Assembly (NCBI GenBank): GCA_030427705.1
Contig: JAUIBR010000019.1
Location: 72,001-122,576 of the forward strand
Direction: 5' to 3'
DNA: 50,576 nt
Origin: a bacterium
GTDB taxonomy: Bacteria; Myxococcota_A; Bradymonadia; Bradymonadales; Bradymonadaceae
Below the pieces are notes generated by a model. It searched no databases, was not told where the DNA came from, and saw only the letters and a list, made by a program, of their open reading frames with translations. The translations under genes were made by a program, and so were the position numbers. Below, one piece after another: positions 26,086 through 35,040 of the stretch (position 1 is the stretch's first letter; each line of letters opens with the position of its first letter).

Positions 26086-26853
26086 CTAGGCGACACGCTT
26101 TGCCACGTAGAATCCATAGCTGAAGAAGTCTTGGAATCGCTCGTAGAGCGCGATTTCGCGCTTGTTCTCTTCGACGCAGAGAATGGACGCGGACGAACGT
26201 TCCTGTTCGTCCAAGAAAGACGGGAACCGCGCCTGCAGCGGCCGATAGTAGTTATCCAGCCAGCAAGACGGCGGTAGCGGGAAGTAACCCTCAAGTTTGA
26301 ATCCGTTGTCTTCTAGAACCGCAATTTTGGCAGAGGCAGTGTCGACCTCGGGATACTCCGACTCCCAATGGATCTGCAGCTCTGACGGACGATTCGCAGT
26401 GGTCCAGGTTAGCTCGGACACGGCCAGAATCCCTGCAGGCGCAAGGAACTCTCGCCAGGCCTTAACACCTGCTTCAAACCCAAGATTGTAGATAGCCCCT
26501 TCGGACCAGATTGCGTCCAGTGAGTGGGGCTCGAACGGGAGGTCATCAAACGAGGCGGCGGCGGTTGTGATGTTCAGAATTCCACGGCTTGCCGCGCGAC
26601 GATTGAGCTCGGCAAGGAACTCAGGAAAGAGGTCGATGGCGGTAATCTCCCCATCCAACTCTTCGGCCAAAACCAACGTGGAGGCGCCAGTACCGCAGCC
26701 CAAGTCGGCAATCCGCAGGTCCGCGCGGTCCTTCAGACCAGATAGCTGCAACGCCAGTCTTGTATGCTCGTCGCTGCCCGGACCAAGACGCGCGTTCGGC
26801 TTGTGAAGGTCGGCTAGCAGTTGAATCTCGGGAGGAAACGCGTTCGTTGGCAT
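26086..26853 (-). CDS. Class I SAM-dependent methyltransferase
   Basis: This 255-residue protein has motif I IADLGCGTGASTLVLAEEL (~residues 48-66), the acidic motif II ITAIDLFPEF and the motif IV-like LDAIWSEGAIYNLGF. It belongs to the ubiquinone/menaquinone-type (Methyltransf_11/25) group. The substrate cannot be read. It begins directly after the stop of the DUF1801 gene with no gap, so the two are co-transcribed. Confidence 0.88.
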   Translation of the reverse strand: MPTNAFPPEIQLLADLHKPNARLGPGSDEHTRLALQLSGLKDRADLRIADLGCGTGASTLVLAEELDGEITAIDLFPEFLAELNRRAASRGILNITTAAASFDDLPFEPHSLDAIWSEGAIYNLGFEAGVKAWREFLAPAGILAVSELTWTTANRPSELQIHWESEYPEVDTASAKIAVLEDNGFKLEGYFPLPPSCWLDNYYRPLQARFPSFLDEQERSSASILCVEENKREIALYERFQDFFSYGFYVAKRVA

Positions 26854-27204
26854 TTAATCTCCAGCGATCTCGGCCAAGCGCGCTTTCACGATCTTCTGGA
26901 CGAGTTCATCGGGAAGACCATCTTCGGGCTGAAAGCGAATCGTACCTTTGCTGACGTCATAACCTTCGAGGTCGTCTGCGAACGCGGCGACGGTATCGCC
27001 ATCGAAAACATAGAATCCGCAGTGGTTCTTCATTGCTGCAAAACCACAGACCACCTTGCCTTGCCGAAATGCGGGAATCCCGTAACTGAAACACTCTTCA
27101 GCCGTGGGTGCAGCTGAAACGATTTGCGTACGCAGTTTCTGTAGCGCTTCGCGCTGCGTTGCTTCGAGCGTGCCCAGATACTCATCGATGCTTTCGAATT
27201 TCAT
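26854..27204 (-). CDS. DUF1801 (iron-chaperone-like) protein
   Basis: This 116-residue DUF1801/YdhG-like protein contains FSYGIPAFRQGKVVCGFAAM and FYVFDG, then SKGTIRFQPEDGLPDELVQK, which are the family's conserved blocks. Relatives include the Bacillus frataxin-like protein Fra, hence the proposed iron-related role, but most members are uncharacterised. It is the first gene of a probable three-gene unit with the methyltransferase and the aldo-keto reductase. This is one of three DUF1801 genes within 6 kb. Confidence 0.85.
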   Translation of the reverse strand: MKFESIDEYLGTLEATQREALQKLRTQIVSAAPTAEECFSYGIPAFRQGKVVCGFAAMKNHCGFYVFDGDTVAAFADDLEGYDVSKGTIRFQPEDGLPDELVQKIVKARLAEIAGD

Positions 27205-27313
27205 GATCTCGCCAATGCCATGCTTGCGCTCCGTGCCTAAATCGCGACCATGCTAACGGTACTCGGGGTAGCGCAACAACTAGAGTTCATTCGGGAAAAC
27301 GGGAGGCGAGTAG

Positions 27314-27748
27314 ATGCGAGGAATCACACCATATCTTCAGGTCAGCAATACGGCGGCGGCTATCGATTGGTACACACAGGTGTTTGGAGCAACCGAGACG
27401 AGGCCACGTCTGGTCGCGCCGGATGGAAGATGCATGAATGCCGAGCTTGAGATTGAAGGGACCATCGTCATGCTCGCCGATGGGTATCCAGAGATTGGAT
27501 CGATTAGCCCCGATGCGCTTGAGGGAACATCGGTTGTGCTTGACTTGCATGTTGCCGATGTCGACACGTTGTTCTCGAAGGCACTCGAAGCGGGCGCGGA
27601 AGAGGTCTTTCCATTGGCCGACCAGTTCTATGGCGACCGGGCGGGGCGAATTCGAGACCCTTTCGGTCACCATTGGATTCTGGCAACTCAGATTAAAGCG
27701 ATGACCGGCGATGAAATGTTGGCTGAGTTCAGGAAGCTCTTTGCCTAA
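27314..27748 (+). CDS. VOC-superfamily protein (PhnB/glyoxalase-like)
   Basis: This 144-residue vicinal-oxygen-chelate protein has paired beta-alpha-beta-beta units: TPYLQVSNTAAAIDWYTQVF at the start, MLADGYPEIG in the middle, and RAGRIRDPFGHHWILAT near residues 114-130. These are the signatures of PhnB/YycE-like members. GGGAGG precedes the ATG. Its stop abuts the stop of the convergent TonB-receptor gene. The substrate is unknown. Confidence 0.88.
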   Translation: MRGITPYLQVSNTAAAIDWYTQVFGATETRPRLVAPDGRCMNAELEIEGTIVMLADGYPEIGSISPDALEGTSVVLDLHVADVDTLFSKALEAGAEEVFPLADQFYGDRAGRIRDPFGHHWILATQIKAMTGDEMLAEFRKLFA

Positions 27749-29872
27749 CTAAAAGACCACGCCCACCGTTAGTCGCGCATTTAGAGGCGGCCCTGCCGAA
27801 GTATGTAGCACCGGAATCTGGCTGGCTGGCTGGCCTTGGCGCCAATTGCTGGTGTAGTGATACTCGCCTTCTCGGAGTTCCAGATTCAGGAGATTCTCGA
27901 GCTCCAAATCGACCCTCAACCACCGCCAATGGTAACCCAACGTTGCATCCGTCATGAGCAGCGTCGCGCCTTTAGCACCGTGTGGCAATGGGCGAGGAGC
28001 CACAACCAGCATGCGTAGTCCACCGCGAAATCCACTGTTGTGTGTTGCGATTGCCCGAATACCTGACACGAGCCAGGGAGCGAGTGGTACCTGGTTTCCG
28101 GACTCCACAAAGCGCGCATCCACCATCGTGAGGTCTGCGCTCAAGCTTAGCCAGTGAAGGGGATTCGAATACAAAACCAACTCGCCTCCCAACCGACGAG
28201 TTCCGTTTAACTCGAGATTTGTGCCTGAGACGTGGTCAAAGATGGACTCACGTTCGATGAACGTTGCAAACGCGGCCAAGCTGAATCCAATCCATTCCGA
28301 TGGGTCCCACCGGGTTCCGATTTCAAACGCATCCGCAACTGTTGTCTGTGGCTCACCACCCATGAACAGGTCATCGCCAATTCCCATGCGGTCTGGTTCG
28401 AAGCCTGAGTAGGCACGTGCTTCTGGTGGCCGAAACCCGCGACCATATGCGGCAAACAGGCGCCACAAAACGGCCGGATGCCACATCACTGTTGCTCGCG
28501 GCGACACAACGATGTTGGTGCCTTCTCCCGTTGTTCCATCAGCAAGTGCGTTCTCAACATTGACGCGAACCAGGTCAAGTCTGCTGCCAACATCAGCTTC
28601 GAGGTTGTCTAATGGTGACCAACGAAATCCCGCAATTCCATGTATGATCATTTGGAGACCCGTCAGTTCGCGACGTGCCTCAATCTTCTCGAGGCTGAGC
28701 CCAACATTCGTCTCAGTTTGTGAAAAGACATCACCACGAATCCCGATACCGGAGTGTAGTGTCAGCGATTCGACCAGGCCCAAATGGTGCGTTGCCTGTG
28801 CGCCAAAGCTGACAGTCTCTTGAAATTGGTCTCGTCGGTCGCCGTTATCTGGATCGATAAGAAATCCAGTGAAGTTTTCGAGGAGGTCTAACCTTCGGTA
28901 TCCGCCATATCCTGCCAGTTCAAACGAATCCGTGTCCTTCTTCCATTCGTAGTTTACAACCGCAAGCCCTCGAGTACTGCGGCCGTTCATGAGTGGGTCG
29001 TAAGTACCGTAGAAGTCGACAAACTCCTCTTCCACATCATCGTTTCGTAGTGTCCCTGGAAGCTCGAATTCAGAGTATCCAGCCAACGCTGTGACGGAGA
29101 GATTGCTTCGGCCAAGCTTTAAGAGACTTGCTCGACCGTTGAACGTGATGCGGTTCAGATTGCGACTTTCACCGAAGCCGTCATCGTGGGTTCCCTCGAC
29201 AGCCGCAAATGTCTGGCCGTCACCGTCGGAAGGGGTGTAGCTGGCGAGTAGGCGATGCCTGTTGGTTGTGCCGAGTGTGTAGGCGGCCCGAAATCCCCGG
29301 TCTTCAAACGGGATTCCCATGCGGTAGTCGGCGGAACCCGCCATCGCGAATGCCCCTTGCGGCAAGGTAAATGGTCCCTTTGTGACGACCACACCTTGCA
29401 GAACCTCTGGGATAATGAACCCTAGGTCGATATAGCCCTGTGCATGAATATTGGACCATTCATTGATGGGAATTCCGTCGATTGTTAACTCGAAATCGGC
29501 CCCATGAATGGCGTCGAAGCCACGTATGAAAAATTGATGGCCTTTACCTTCACTGCCATGTTGAACAAGGGTCACACCAGGTACTTGCCGAAGCACTTCC
29601 TCGGCATTGCGATGTGGTGCTGCGGATATATCGCGAGCGGTCAACAGAGTCGTGGACGCGGTTTTGCTTAGCGCCCGTTGCTCCACAGCTTCTACTTCAT
29701 AGTCGGCGCTGTCCTCGGATTGAGAATCGTCGATCTCGACCGATTGCGCATAAACTAGGGTTGGAAGAGAGGCTAGGAAGGCGGACAGGGTCCAGACTAA
29801 TCTGCTGCGGTGGCTTCGCAGTGTCCCTCTCCATCGACATGGCCCAGTGTGCGGCTCTGCGCGATCAGCCAT
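27749..29872 (-). CDS. TonB-dependent outer-membrane receptor
   Basis: This 707-residue receptor has a signal peptide (~residues 19-43, ending TLVYAQ), a plug domain (~70-190: AEEVLRQVPGVTLVQHGSEG, FFIRGFDAIHGADFELTIDG) and a C-terminal barrel ending in Phe. It imports a ligand using TonB energy. The ATG at 29870-29872 overlaps the upstream lipoprotein gene by 76 bases, so it is the third gene of an operon with two His-rich lipoproteins. No substrate motif is decisive. The partners' His clusters make a metal or metal complex the best guess. Confidence 0.9.
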   Translation of the reverse strand: MADRAEPHTGPCRWRGTLRSHRSRLVWTLSAFLASLPTLVYAQSVEIDDSQSEDSADYEVEAVEQRALSKTASTTLLTARDISAAPHRNAEEVLRQVPGVTLVQHGSEGKGHQFFIRGFDAIHGADFELTIDGIPINEWSNIHAQGYIDLGFIIPEVLQGVVVTKGPFTLPQGAFAMAGSADYRMGIPFEDRGFRAAYTLGTTNRHRLLASYTPSDGDGQTFAAVEGTHDDGFGESRNLNRITFNGRASLLKLGRSNLSVTALAGYSEFELPGTLRNDDVEEEFVDFYGTYDPLMNGRSTRGLAVVNYEWKKDTDSFELAGYGGYRRLDLLENFTGFLIDPDNGDRRDQFQETVSFGAQATHHLGLVESLTLHSGIGIRGDVFSQTETNVGLSLEKIEARRELTGLQMIIHGIAGFRWSPLDNLEADVGSRLDLVRVNVENALADGTTGEGTNIVVSPRATVMWHPAVLWRLFAAYGRGFRPPEARAYSGFEPDRMGIGDDLFMGGEPQTTVADAFEIGTRWDPSEWIGFSLAAFATFIERESIFDHVSGTNLELNGTRRLGGELVLYSNPLHWLSLSADLTMVDARFVESGNQVPLAPWLVSGIRAIATHNSGFRGGLRMLVVAPRPLPHGAKGATLLMTDATLGYHWRWLRVDLELENLLNLELREGEYHYTSNWRQGQPASQIPVLHTSAGPPLNARLTVGVVF

Positions 29873-30528
29873 GTCCAAAGGTTATCAACTGTATTGTCGT
29901 TTCCGGGATCGTAGCTGCCGATGTCGGTTGATTCGAGTTCAGTTTTCGTGATGAAGCCGTCCAAGTCAGTGTCAGCGTCAGCGAGGGCCTGAAAGACAAC
30001 TTGGGGTTCCTCGGCGACCAGACTGTCATAGAAGAAGTGGTCAGCGTGAACGGTGATTTGGAATGTTGCTTCGCCCCCGTCCGTGACCTTGGTCGTCGTT
30101 TCGCATGCGGTGTAGTTTGTCGCGTTTTCAAACGTCCAATTGAAGGTCTTTGTGTCGGCATCTTTGACAGCTGAGCCAGCCAACTCGACGTGGGTGATGC
30201 TAAAACTGGAGTTTGCGTGAGCCCCCACGGGAGCCACACCGCTCGAAATTCTATGACCAGCGCCCTCCGTTGGGACCGAGATATCCACGGGCTCAGAAAC
30301 GGGGAAGCTCTTGTTGGCCACGTTCACAGCATCGATGGTCACCACAAAGGTATCAAAGTTGACTGACCATCCATCCGCCATCTCGTCTGCGGGAATGCCT
30401 AACTCGATGAAGTCCTCGCCGTAGGCGGTGATGTTCAGCGTGCCTTCACCTCCCTCTGACTTGTCATCGGAACATGCGGAAGCCAAGAACAATGCGGCTA
30501 CAATGGCCAAGGTGTTACGGGGCGTCAT
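29797..30528 (-). CDS. Lipoprotein partner 2 of the TonB receptor
   Basis: This 243-residue lipoprotein has the lipobox FLASAC at about residues 14-19. The mature part is strand-rich and acidic. Possible metal ligands are HADHFFYD, an EF-hand-like DADTDLDGFITKTEL loop, and a final HVDGEGHC. I do not recognise the family. It starts 3 bases after the stop of the first lipoprotein gene, and its 3' end overlaps the receptor gene. It may present the ligand to the receptor at the cell surface or hold it in the periplasm. Confidence 0.75.
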   Translation of the reverse strand: MTPRNTLAIVAALFLASACSDDKSEGGEGTLNITAYGEDFIELGIPADEMADGWSVNFDTFVVTIDAVNVANKSFPVSEPVDISVPTEGAGHRISSGVAPVGAHANSSFSITHVELAGSAVKDADTKTFNWTFENATNYTACETTTKVTDGGEATFQITVHADHFFYDSLVAEEPQVVFQALADADTDLDGFITKTELESTDIGSYDPGNDNTVDNLWTWLIAQSRTLGHVDGEGHCEATAAD

Positions 30529-30531
30529 GTG

Positions 30532-31335
30532 TTACTCGCTAAGATGAACATTGAAGTGGTCGTGCGTCTGAAATCTACGACGAATGATGTTGTAGACGTC
30601 CTCCGACTCCTCTCGATTGGGTGTGATGATGATTGAGTTGTCATCATCGAAGTCAAAATCATGAAAATCGACGTCATCGAAAAGGGTGTCACCTTCAAGA
30701 GGGTCTTCGACGCTAAATCGAAGGCCGAGTGTACCCTTCGTCTGGGAGTTGATAGTCGCTTCAAACGGCGCACCTACTAACTCTCGACCCTCAGGGGAAT
30801 CGATGGTGATGTGAAAGCTAACCACATGGTTCTCTTTCGTTGCTCGCCCTGTCAGCACAGCTGTGTGGCCGACCAGGTCGGCATTGCTTTGTACTTTTGA
30901 CCCACGACCGAAGGTGAAGTTTGCGGCGCTGTAGTTGCCCTCAATAAGGGTGGCGGTCCCCAATTCGTCGCCGTCGTTTTCAAGCCAATTAATGTTGAAA
31001 ATACCTGGCAGTTCACCAGTAATCTCACCGCCTTGATAGTGGCCTGGGTGGGCAAAAACCGGGGGGATAACTGCATCTGAAATGTGTTCAAAAAATGACT
31101 TGGTGTGAATTTCACCGGCAACCGTGAAAACGACGTCCTCGACGACAACATGGACCGATTCGAGCTCGACGTCATAGCCCAGATTTGTGGTTACAGGCGT
31201 GATTTGAGACCCGTCGATAACCACAGGGAGTTTGACGCGAGGTGCCTCATTGGGCTCACTACAACCCAAAAATGGAAGTGCCGCAATCGTCAGACCAACT
31301 GCTTTGAGGTGTGGTTTCGTCATGAAGACTTGCAT
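30532..31335 (-). CDS. Lipoprotein partner 1 of the TonB receptor
   Basis: This 267-residue lipoprotein has the lipobox ALPFLGC. I chose the ATG at 31333-31335 because GGTGAG lies eight bases upstream; a second ATG at 31321-31323 is also possible. The motif FAHPGHYQGGEITGELPG and a C-terminal Asp/His-rich tail (DDVDFHDFDFDDDN, THDHFNVHLSE) suggest cation binding. I do not recognise the family. As the first gene of the lipoprotein-lipoprotein-receptor operon it is likely to be a surface or periplasmic binding component. Confidence 0.75.
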   Translation of the reverse strand: MQVFMTKPHLKAVGLTIAALPFLGCSEPNEAPRVKLPVVIDGSQITPVTTNLGYDVELESVHVVVEDVVFTVAGEIHTKSFFEHISDAVIPPVFAHPGHYQGGEITGELPGIFNINWLENDGDELGTATLIEGNYSAANFTFGRGSKVQSNADLVGHTAVLTGRATKENHVVSFHITIDSPEGRELVGAPFEATINSQTKGTLGLRFSVEDPLEGDTLFDDVDFHDFDFDDDNSIIITPNREESEDVYNIIRRRFQTHDHFNVHLSE

Positions 31336-31366
31336 GTTTCTCACCCAATAATAGGACGCGATGTTT

Positions 31367-31759
31367 CTAGCGATCGAGCTCATTCGAGTCAACGAGCTTA
31401 TAGGTGAGTGCTTGACGGATGCAGAGGCGAACGTCGTCGGTATCTATGTCACCTTCTGGCAGCTTAATGCATCGGGTGCCTTCAAACTCCAAGTCCGTTG
31501 ATTCGCGAAGTGAATCGACGATGGTCGTTTGGCAGTGCACGTACATCGCAAGTTGGTCGGAGCCTTTCACTGTGCCAATCCGCAAGGTGGTGCCCGCTGG
31601 ATTCAGGTAGCTGATTTCGCCCCATTTCAGCGTTTCTTCCAGATGGCCGACGCCGTCCGTGGTGCTGGCCACGTCGTAGATGACTTCGCGCAGGTCCAGC
31701 AATCGCTCACGAATCGGTTCTTCGAAGGCTTGGAACGCCTGATATACTCGTTCGTCCAT
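31367..31759 (-). CDS. DUF1801 domain protein
   Basis: This 130-residue DUF1801 protein contains LKWGEISYLNPAGTTLRIG and DLEFEGTRCIKLPEGDIDTD, the conserved core of the family. Its 3' end lies about 30 bases before the lipoprotein-receptor operon on the same strand. It is transcribed away from the DUF2200 gene. The function is unknown. Confidence 0.82.
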   Translation of the reverse strand: MDERVYQAFQAFEEPIRERLLDLREVIYDVASTTDGVGHLEETLKWGEISYLNPAGTTLRIGTVKGSDQLAMYVHCQTTIVDSLRESTDLEFEGTRCIKLPEGDIDTDDVRLCIRQALTYKLVDSNELDR

Positions 31760-31814
31760 GTTGCGAAACTACGTGATATTGCGACAATGGGCCAATTCAA
31801 CTTCCGGAGCAATT

Positions 31815-32159
31815 TTGGAAAATCACCGTATCTACAAGATGAGTTTTTCGAAGATCTACCCAGCCTACGTGGCGAAGGTCGAGAAGAAGGGCAGGACGAA
31901 GGAAGAGCTCGACCAAGTCATCGAATGGCTGACCGGGTTTGATGTGGACGCAGTCCAGGCGCATCTGGACGCGGAGACCACTGTCGAGGACTTTTTCGCG
32001 GCGGCCTCCATGCACGAAAATGCTGAGCTGATCAAAGGCGTCGTTTGCGGAGTGCGTGTCGAAGAAGTGCCGCATCCACTCATGAAGAAGATTCGGCAGA
32101 TGGACAAACTCGTCGATGAACTCGCCAAGGGCAAAGCTATGGAGAAGATTCTGCGATGA
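31815..32159 (+). CDS. DUF2200 protein
   Basis: This 114-residue DUF2200 protein matches the family end to end: HRIYKMSFSKIYPAYVAK, KKGRTKEELDQVIEWLTGFD, then KLVDELAKGKAMEKILR at the C-terminus. The HRIYKMSF block belongs to the family, so the start is the TTG at 31815, with GGAG five bases upstream, rather than the later ATG. The stop overlaps the next ATG (ATGA). The role is unknown. Confidence 0.85.
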   Translation: MENHRIYKMSFSKIYPAYVAKVEKKGRTKEELDQVIEWLTGFDVDAVQAHLDAETTVEDFFAAASMHENAELIKGVVCGVRVEEVPHPLMKKIRQMDKLVDELAKGKAMEKILR

Positions 32160-32770
32160 ACAACACAAGCGTTGAGTCTTATCTAGCAGAGGGTTGCGGT
32201 CGATGTGACAAGTTCCAGACGCCGGAGTGCAAGGTCCATACATGGCAGGAGGAGCTGCTTGCGCTGCGAGGGATTCTTCAGGACACCGAGCTCGAAGAGA
32301 ATATGAAATGGGGCCAGCCCACGTATTCGTTGGACGGCAAGAACGTCTTGATGATGTCGACGCTATTGGATTGCGCCACTCTAAACATCTTCAAAGGCGC
32401 AGCGATCGACCACGATCTGCTGGAGAAGCCGGGGCCAAATTCTCGGTATGCGCGCTACCTGAAATTCCGCTCAATCGAAGAAGTGGAAAGCCAACGCGAT
32501 GCCATCGTCAGCATCGTTAACACCGCGATTGCCAATGAGCGTAATGGGGTTGAAGTCGAGGTAAGTGATGAGCTCGATCTACCTGCCGAACTCACGGATC
32601 GTCTCGCGGCAGAACCTGAACTCGCGGAAGCATTCGAAGCCCTCACGCCTGGGCGCAAGCGCGGGTACATGATCCACATCGGCGGTGCGAAACAAAGCGA
32701 TACGCGTGCCCGACGCGTCGAGAAATGCATACCAAAAATCATGGAAGGGAAGGGCTACAACGAACGGTAG
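32156..32770 (+). CDS. DUF1801/YdeI-type protein
   Basis: This 204-residue protein has an N-terminal DUF1801 domain (~25-125: MKWGQPTYSLDGKNVLMMST, LLEKPGPNSRYARYLKFRS) and a YdeI/OmpD-associated C-terminal tail (LTPGRKRGYMIHIGGAKQSD, then RARRVEKCIPKIMEGKGY). The tail is diagnostic for YdeI proteins of B. subtilis type. It is coupled to the DUF2200 gene by an ATGA overlap. A link to antimicrobial-peptide or metal stress is known for some relatives but not shown here. Confidence 0.85.
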   Translation: MNNTSVESYLAEGCGRCDKFQTPECKVHTWQEELLALRGILQDTELEENMKWGQPTYSLDGKNVLMMSTLLDCATLNIFKGAAIDHDLLEKPGPNSRYARYLKFRSIEEVESQRDAIVSIVNTAIANERNGVEVEVSDELDLPAELTDRLAAEPELAEAFEALTPGRKRGYMIHIGGAKQSDTRARRVEKCIPKIMEGKGYNER

Positions 32771-33379
32771 CTAGTGACCATGATGCATTTGTGATGGGTC
32801 GTGGTCTGAGCCAGTTCGTGCTTGCCAGGTGGCGGCATCAACGACCTCTTGACGGTAGGTCGCGTGGCAGCTGGTGCATGCTTCGATCGTGTGTGACGTC
32901 GCAGCGAGGGCGGCCTTTTTATCTTTGGCCTTCGCAGCTTCACCAATCTTGTCTGCACGTTTGTGGAACTCCAGGGCGAGTTCGGTGAAGCCTTCTGCTC
33001 CCGCACCCATGTGTTGACACATTTGCTGCATCTGGGGCGAAGACTCGATCATTGCGGAAGCCTTCGCGACCGCCTCCCAATCGTCTTTCGCCAGCCGATC
33101 CGTGATCTTTTGGATGGCAACCAGGTGCTCCATCATGTTCTGTTTCTGGTGCCAGGCCATCATCGGCTGCAGTGGTACGGGCTTGCGGTTGTCCATCGCT
33201 GCAAGCTCATCAAGAGGCGCACAGTTACTGGCCGGAGCGGAAGTCGGAGATTCCTGGGGAGCAGGGTCCGTCGCGGGTTGAGCGTCGGTTTCTACCGACT
33301 TGGGGGCGGGTTTGGGCGTCTGCTCGCACGCGGTAAAGACGAGTAGCGCGGCGACAACTAGCCAGACTTTGGTTTTCAT
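32771..33379 (-). CDS. c-type cytochrome lipoprotein, c556-like
   Basis: This 202-residue protein starts at the ATG at 33377-33379 and has the lipobox VFTAC. A Pro/Thr-rich linker is followed by a four-helix domain ending with IEACTSCHATYR, the haem c attachment CxxCH in the last helix, as in cytochrome c'/c556 proteins. It resembles the cytochrome at 3737-4300 in layout. It is divergent from arsH and may serve electron transfer or gas binding in the envelope. Confidence 0.82.
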   Translation of the reverse strand: MKTKVWLVVAALLVFTACEQTPKPAPKSVETDAQPATDPAPQESPTSAPASNCAPLDELAAMDNRKPVPLQPMMAWHQKQNMMEHLVAIQKITDRLAKDDWEAVAKASAMIESSPQMQQMCQHMGAGAEGFTELALEFHKRADKIGEAAKAKDKKAALAATSHTIEACTSCHATYRQEVVDAATWQARTGSDHDPSQMHHGH

Positions 33380-33520
33380 TCTTTCTCCGTAACTTCGATC
33401 ATCGCATCTGTGATCGATAAGAGTGCGTTCGCTCGTATGTGCGAGGGAGAATTTTGTCAACTGCTTGACCTGTGGAGCCTTTAATCGTAGATCGACGATG
33501 AAGCTGAAGCGGGTGTCAAA

Positions 33521-34210
33521 ATGGACAAGTACGGAAATCCCCCCAAGTTAAAGAAGCCAGAGTTTCCGGAGTTTGAAATCCGGAATGACCCACCAAAAAT
33601 TTTGGTGCTCTATGGGTCGCTTCGGTCGCGGTCATACAGCCGCTTCCTGGCTGAGGAAGCGGGACGAATTCTGGAAGGACTGGGATGCGAGGTCCGCTTT
33701 TTCAACCCCGAGGGGCTTCCGGTGAAAGCGGAAGGTCTTGAAGACCATCCAAAGGTTCAGGAACTGCGGGAGCTTTCACATTGGTCCGAAGGGCAGGTTT
33801 GGTCATGCCCCGAGATGCATGGAACGATTACCGGGGTCTTCAAGAACCAGATTGACTGGATTCCGTTGAAGGTCGGTTCTGTGCGGCCTACGCAGGGACG
33901 GACTCTGGCCGTCATGCAGGTGTCGGGTGGTTCGCAGTCGTTCAACGTTGTGAACACGCTGCGGGTGCTTGGTCGTTGGATGCGCATGATCACGATTCCC
34001 AACCAATCGTCTGTGGCCAAGGCCTATCAAGAATTCGACGCGGACGGGCGGATGAAGGATTCATCCTACCGCGACCGCGTCGTGGATGTGATGGAGGAGC
34101 TCTACAAGTTCACGCTGCTAACGCGTGACCTTCGAGAGTTCATGGTCGACCGTTACAGCGAGCGCCGCGATGCGGCATGGAACGCTGAAATCGACATCGA
34201 CATTCTCTAA
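33521..34210 (+). CDS. arsH: ArsH-type NADPH-dependent FMN reductase
   Basis: This 229-residue flavoprotein matches ArsH throughout: [20 protein letters not shown] (flavin-phosphate loop, ~30-49), [40 protein letters not shown] and [12 protein letters not shown]. ArsH oxidises trivalent methyl- and aryl-arsenicals and protects against oxidative stress. It is not in a classical arsB/arsC operon here. It converges with the peroxiredoxin, and an ArsR-type fusion regulator lies 0.8 kb further on. The set suggests a small arsenic/peroxide defence cluster. Confidence 0.93.
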   Translation: MDKYGNPPKLKKPEFPEFEIRNDPPKILVLYGSLRSRSYSRFLAEEAGRILEGLGCEVRFFNPEGLPVKAEGLEDHPKVQELRELSHWSEGQVWSCPEMHGTITGVFKNQIDWIPLKVGSVRPTQGRTLAVMQVSGGSQSFNVVNTLRVLGRWMRMITIPNQSSVAKAYQEFDADGRMKDSSYRDRVVDVMEELYKFTLLTRDLREFMVDRYSERRDAAWNAEIDIDIL

Positions 34211-34863
34211 GCGTTTGGATCTTTGGTCAGCCGAAGGTACGGGAACTTCACGTCAATCTCGCCGAATTTCGCGCGTGCTGCGTCGTCATCCAGGCTGAGT
34301 CCGACGACCACATCTTTGCCGGGTTGCCAATCGGCGGGCGTCGCGATTGGGCCGGCGTCGGTCGCCTTGACTGCATCCAACGCACGGATGATCTCGCCGA
34401 AGTTACGACCCACGGACATCGGGTAAGTCATCATCAGGCGAATCTTCTTGTCTGGGCCGATGATGTACACCGTTCGCACCGTCGCGCTGTCGGCCGCGGT
34501 TCGGCCATCGGGGAGGTACGCTTCGGCTGGAAGCATGTCGAACAACTTCGCAACGTTGAGGGACGTGTCATCGATAATGGGGAAGCTCGCAGGCGCATCG
34601 GCAAACGCTTCGATGTCTTTCTTCCATTTGTGGTGTTCTTCGACGCTGTCGACGGAAACGCCCATCACCTTGGTGTTTCGTTTTTCAAACTCTCCTGCAA
34701 GTCGAGCCACGGCGCCAAACTCGGTGGTGCAAACAGGTGTGAAGTCTTTGGGGTGGGAAAACAGGACGGCGTACCCATCTCCGATCCACTCATGGAGGTT
34801 GATCTGGCCTTCGGTTGAGTCAGCAGTGAAATTCGGGGCGGTATCATTGATTCGCAAGCTCAT
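34207..34863 (-). CDS. 1-Cys peroxiredoxin (Prx6 type)
   Basis: This 218-residue peroxiredoxin reduces peroxides with Cys45 in [13 protein letters not shown]. There is no second resolving cysteine, and the long C-terminal domain ([20 protein letters not shown]) marks the Prx6 branch. The length fits. It converges on arsH (four-base overlap of stops) and is divergent from the ArsR-fusion gene, with a palindrome between the two. Confidence 0.93.
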   Translation of the reverse strand: MSLRINDTAPNFTADSTEGQINLHEWIGDGYAVLFSHPKDFTPVCTTEFGAVARLAGEFEKRNTKVMGVSVDSVEEHHKWKKDIEAFADAPASFPIIDDTSLNVAKLFDMLPAEAYLPDGRTAADSATVRTVYIIGPDKKIRLMMTYPMSVGRNFGEIIRALDAVKATDAGPIATPADWQPGKDVVVGLSLDDDAARAKFGEIDVKFPYLRLTKDPNA

Positions 34864-34948
34864 GGTGAACTCCTTAATTAAGTAAACGAGGATCGAGCAT
34901 CTTGCGACCTGATGCTATGCACCCGGAACCCCCCCGGCAAGCCTCGAG

Positions 34949-34968
34949 TTGTGACGATTCGGTCACAA
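34949..34968. promoter_or_regulatory. Palindrome in the peroxiredoxin/ArsR-fusion intergenic region
   Basis: The perfect seven-base arms TTGTGAC and GTCACAA are separated by six bases. It lies 86 bases from the peroxiredoxin ATG and just upstream of the -35 of the other gene. The TGTGA/TCACA halves recall CRP/FNR sites, but eight bases separate them rather than six. The binding protein is unknown. Confidence 0.5.
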
Positions 34969-34978
34969 TCTGGAGCCC

Positions 34979-35006
34979 TTGACTTACAAGTGATTGGATC
35001 TACTAT
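34979..35006 (+). promoter_or_regulatory. Promoter of the ArsR-rhodanese-methyltransferase gene
   Basis: TTGACT at 34979-34984 is followed by 16 bases and TACTAT at 35001-35006. It points to the gene at 35041. Confidence 0.6.
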
Positions 35007-35022
35007 TCAAATGTTCGTTTGA
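35007..35022. promoter_or_regulatory. ArsR/SmtB-like operator
   Basis: TCAAA and TTTGA are separated by six bases, the AT-rich palindrome typical of ArsR/SmtB operators. It abuts the -10 box and ends 18 bases before the ATG of the ArsR-domain gene, so autorepression is likely. Confidence 0.55.
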
Positions 35023-35040
35023 GTATTTGAGAAAAAAGAT

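Noticed and set aside
34949..34968. CRP/FNR binding site
   Set aside because: The TGTGA and TCACA halves are eight bases apart; the consensus needs six, so I list it only as a palindrome.
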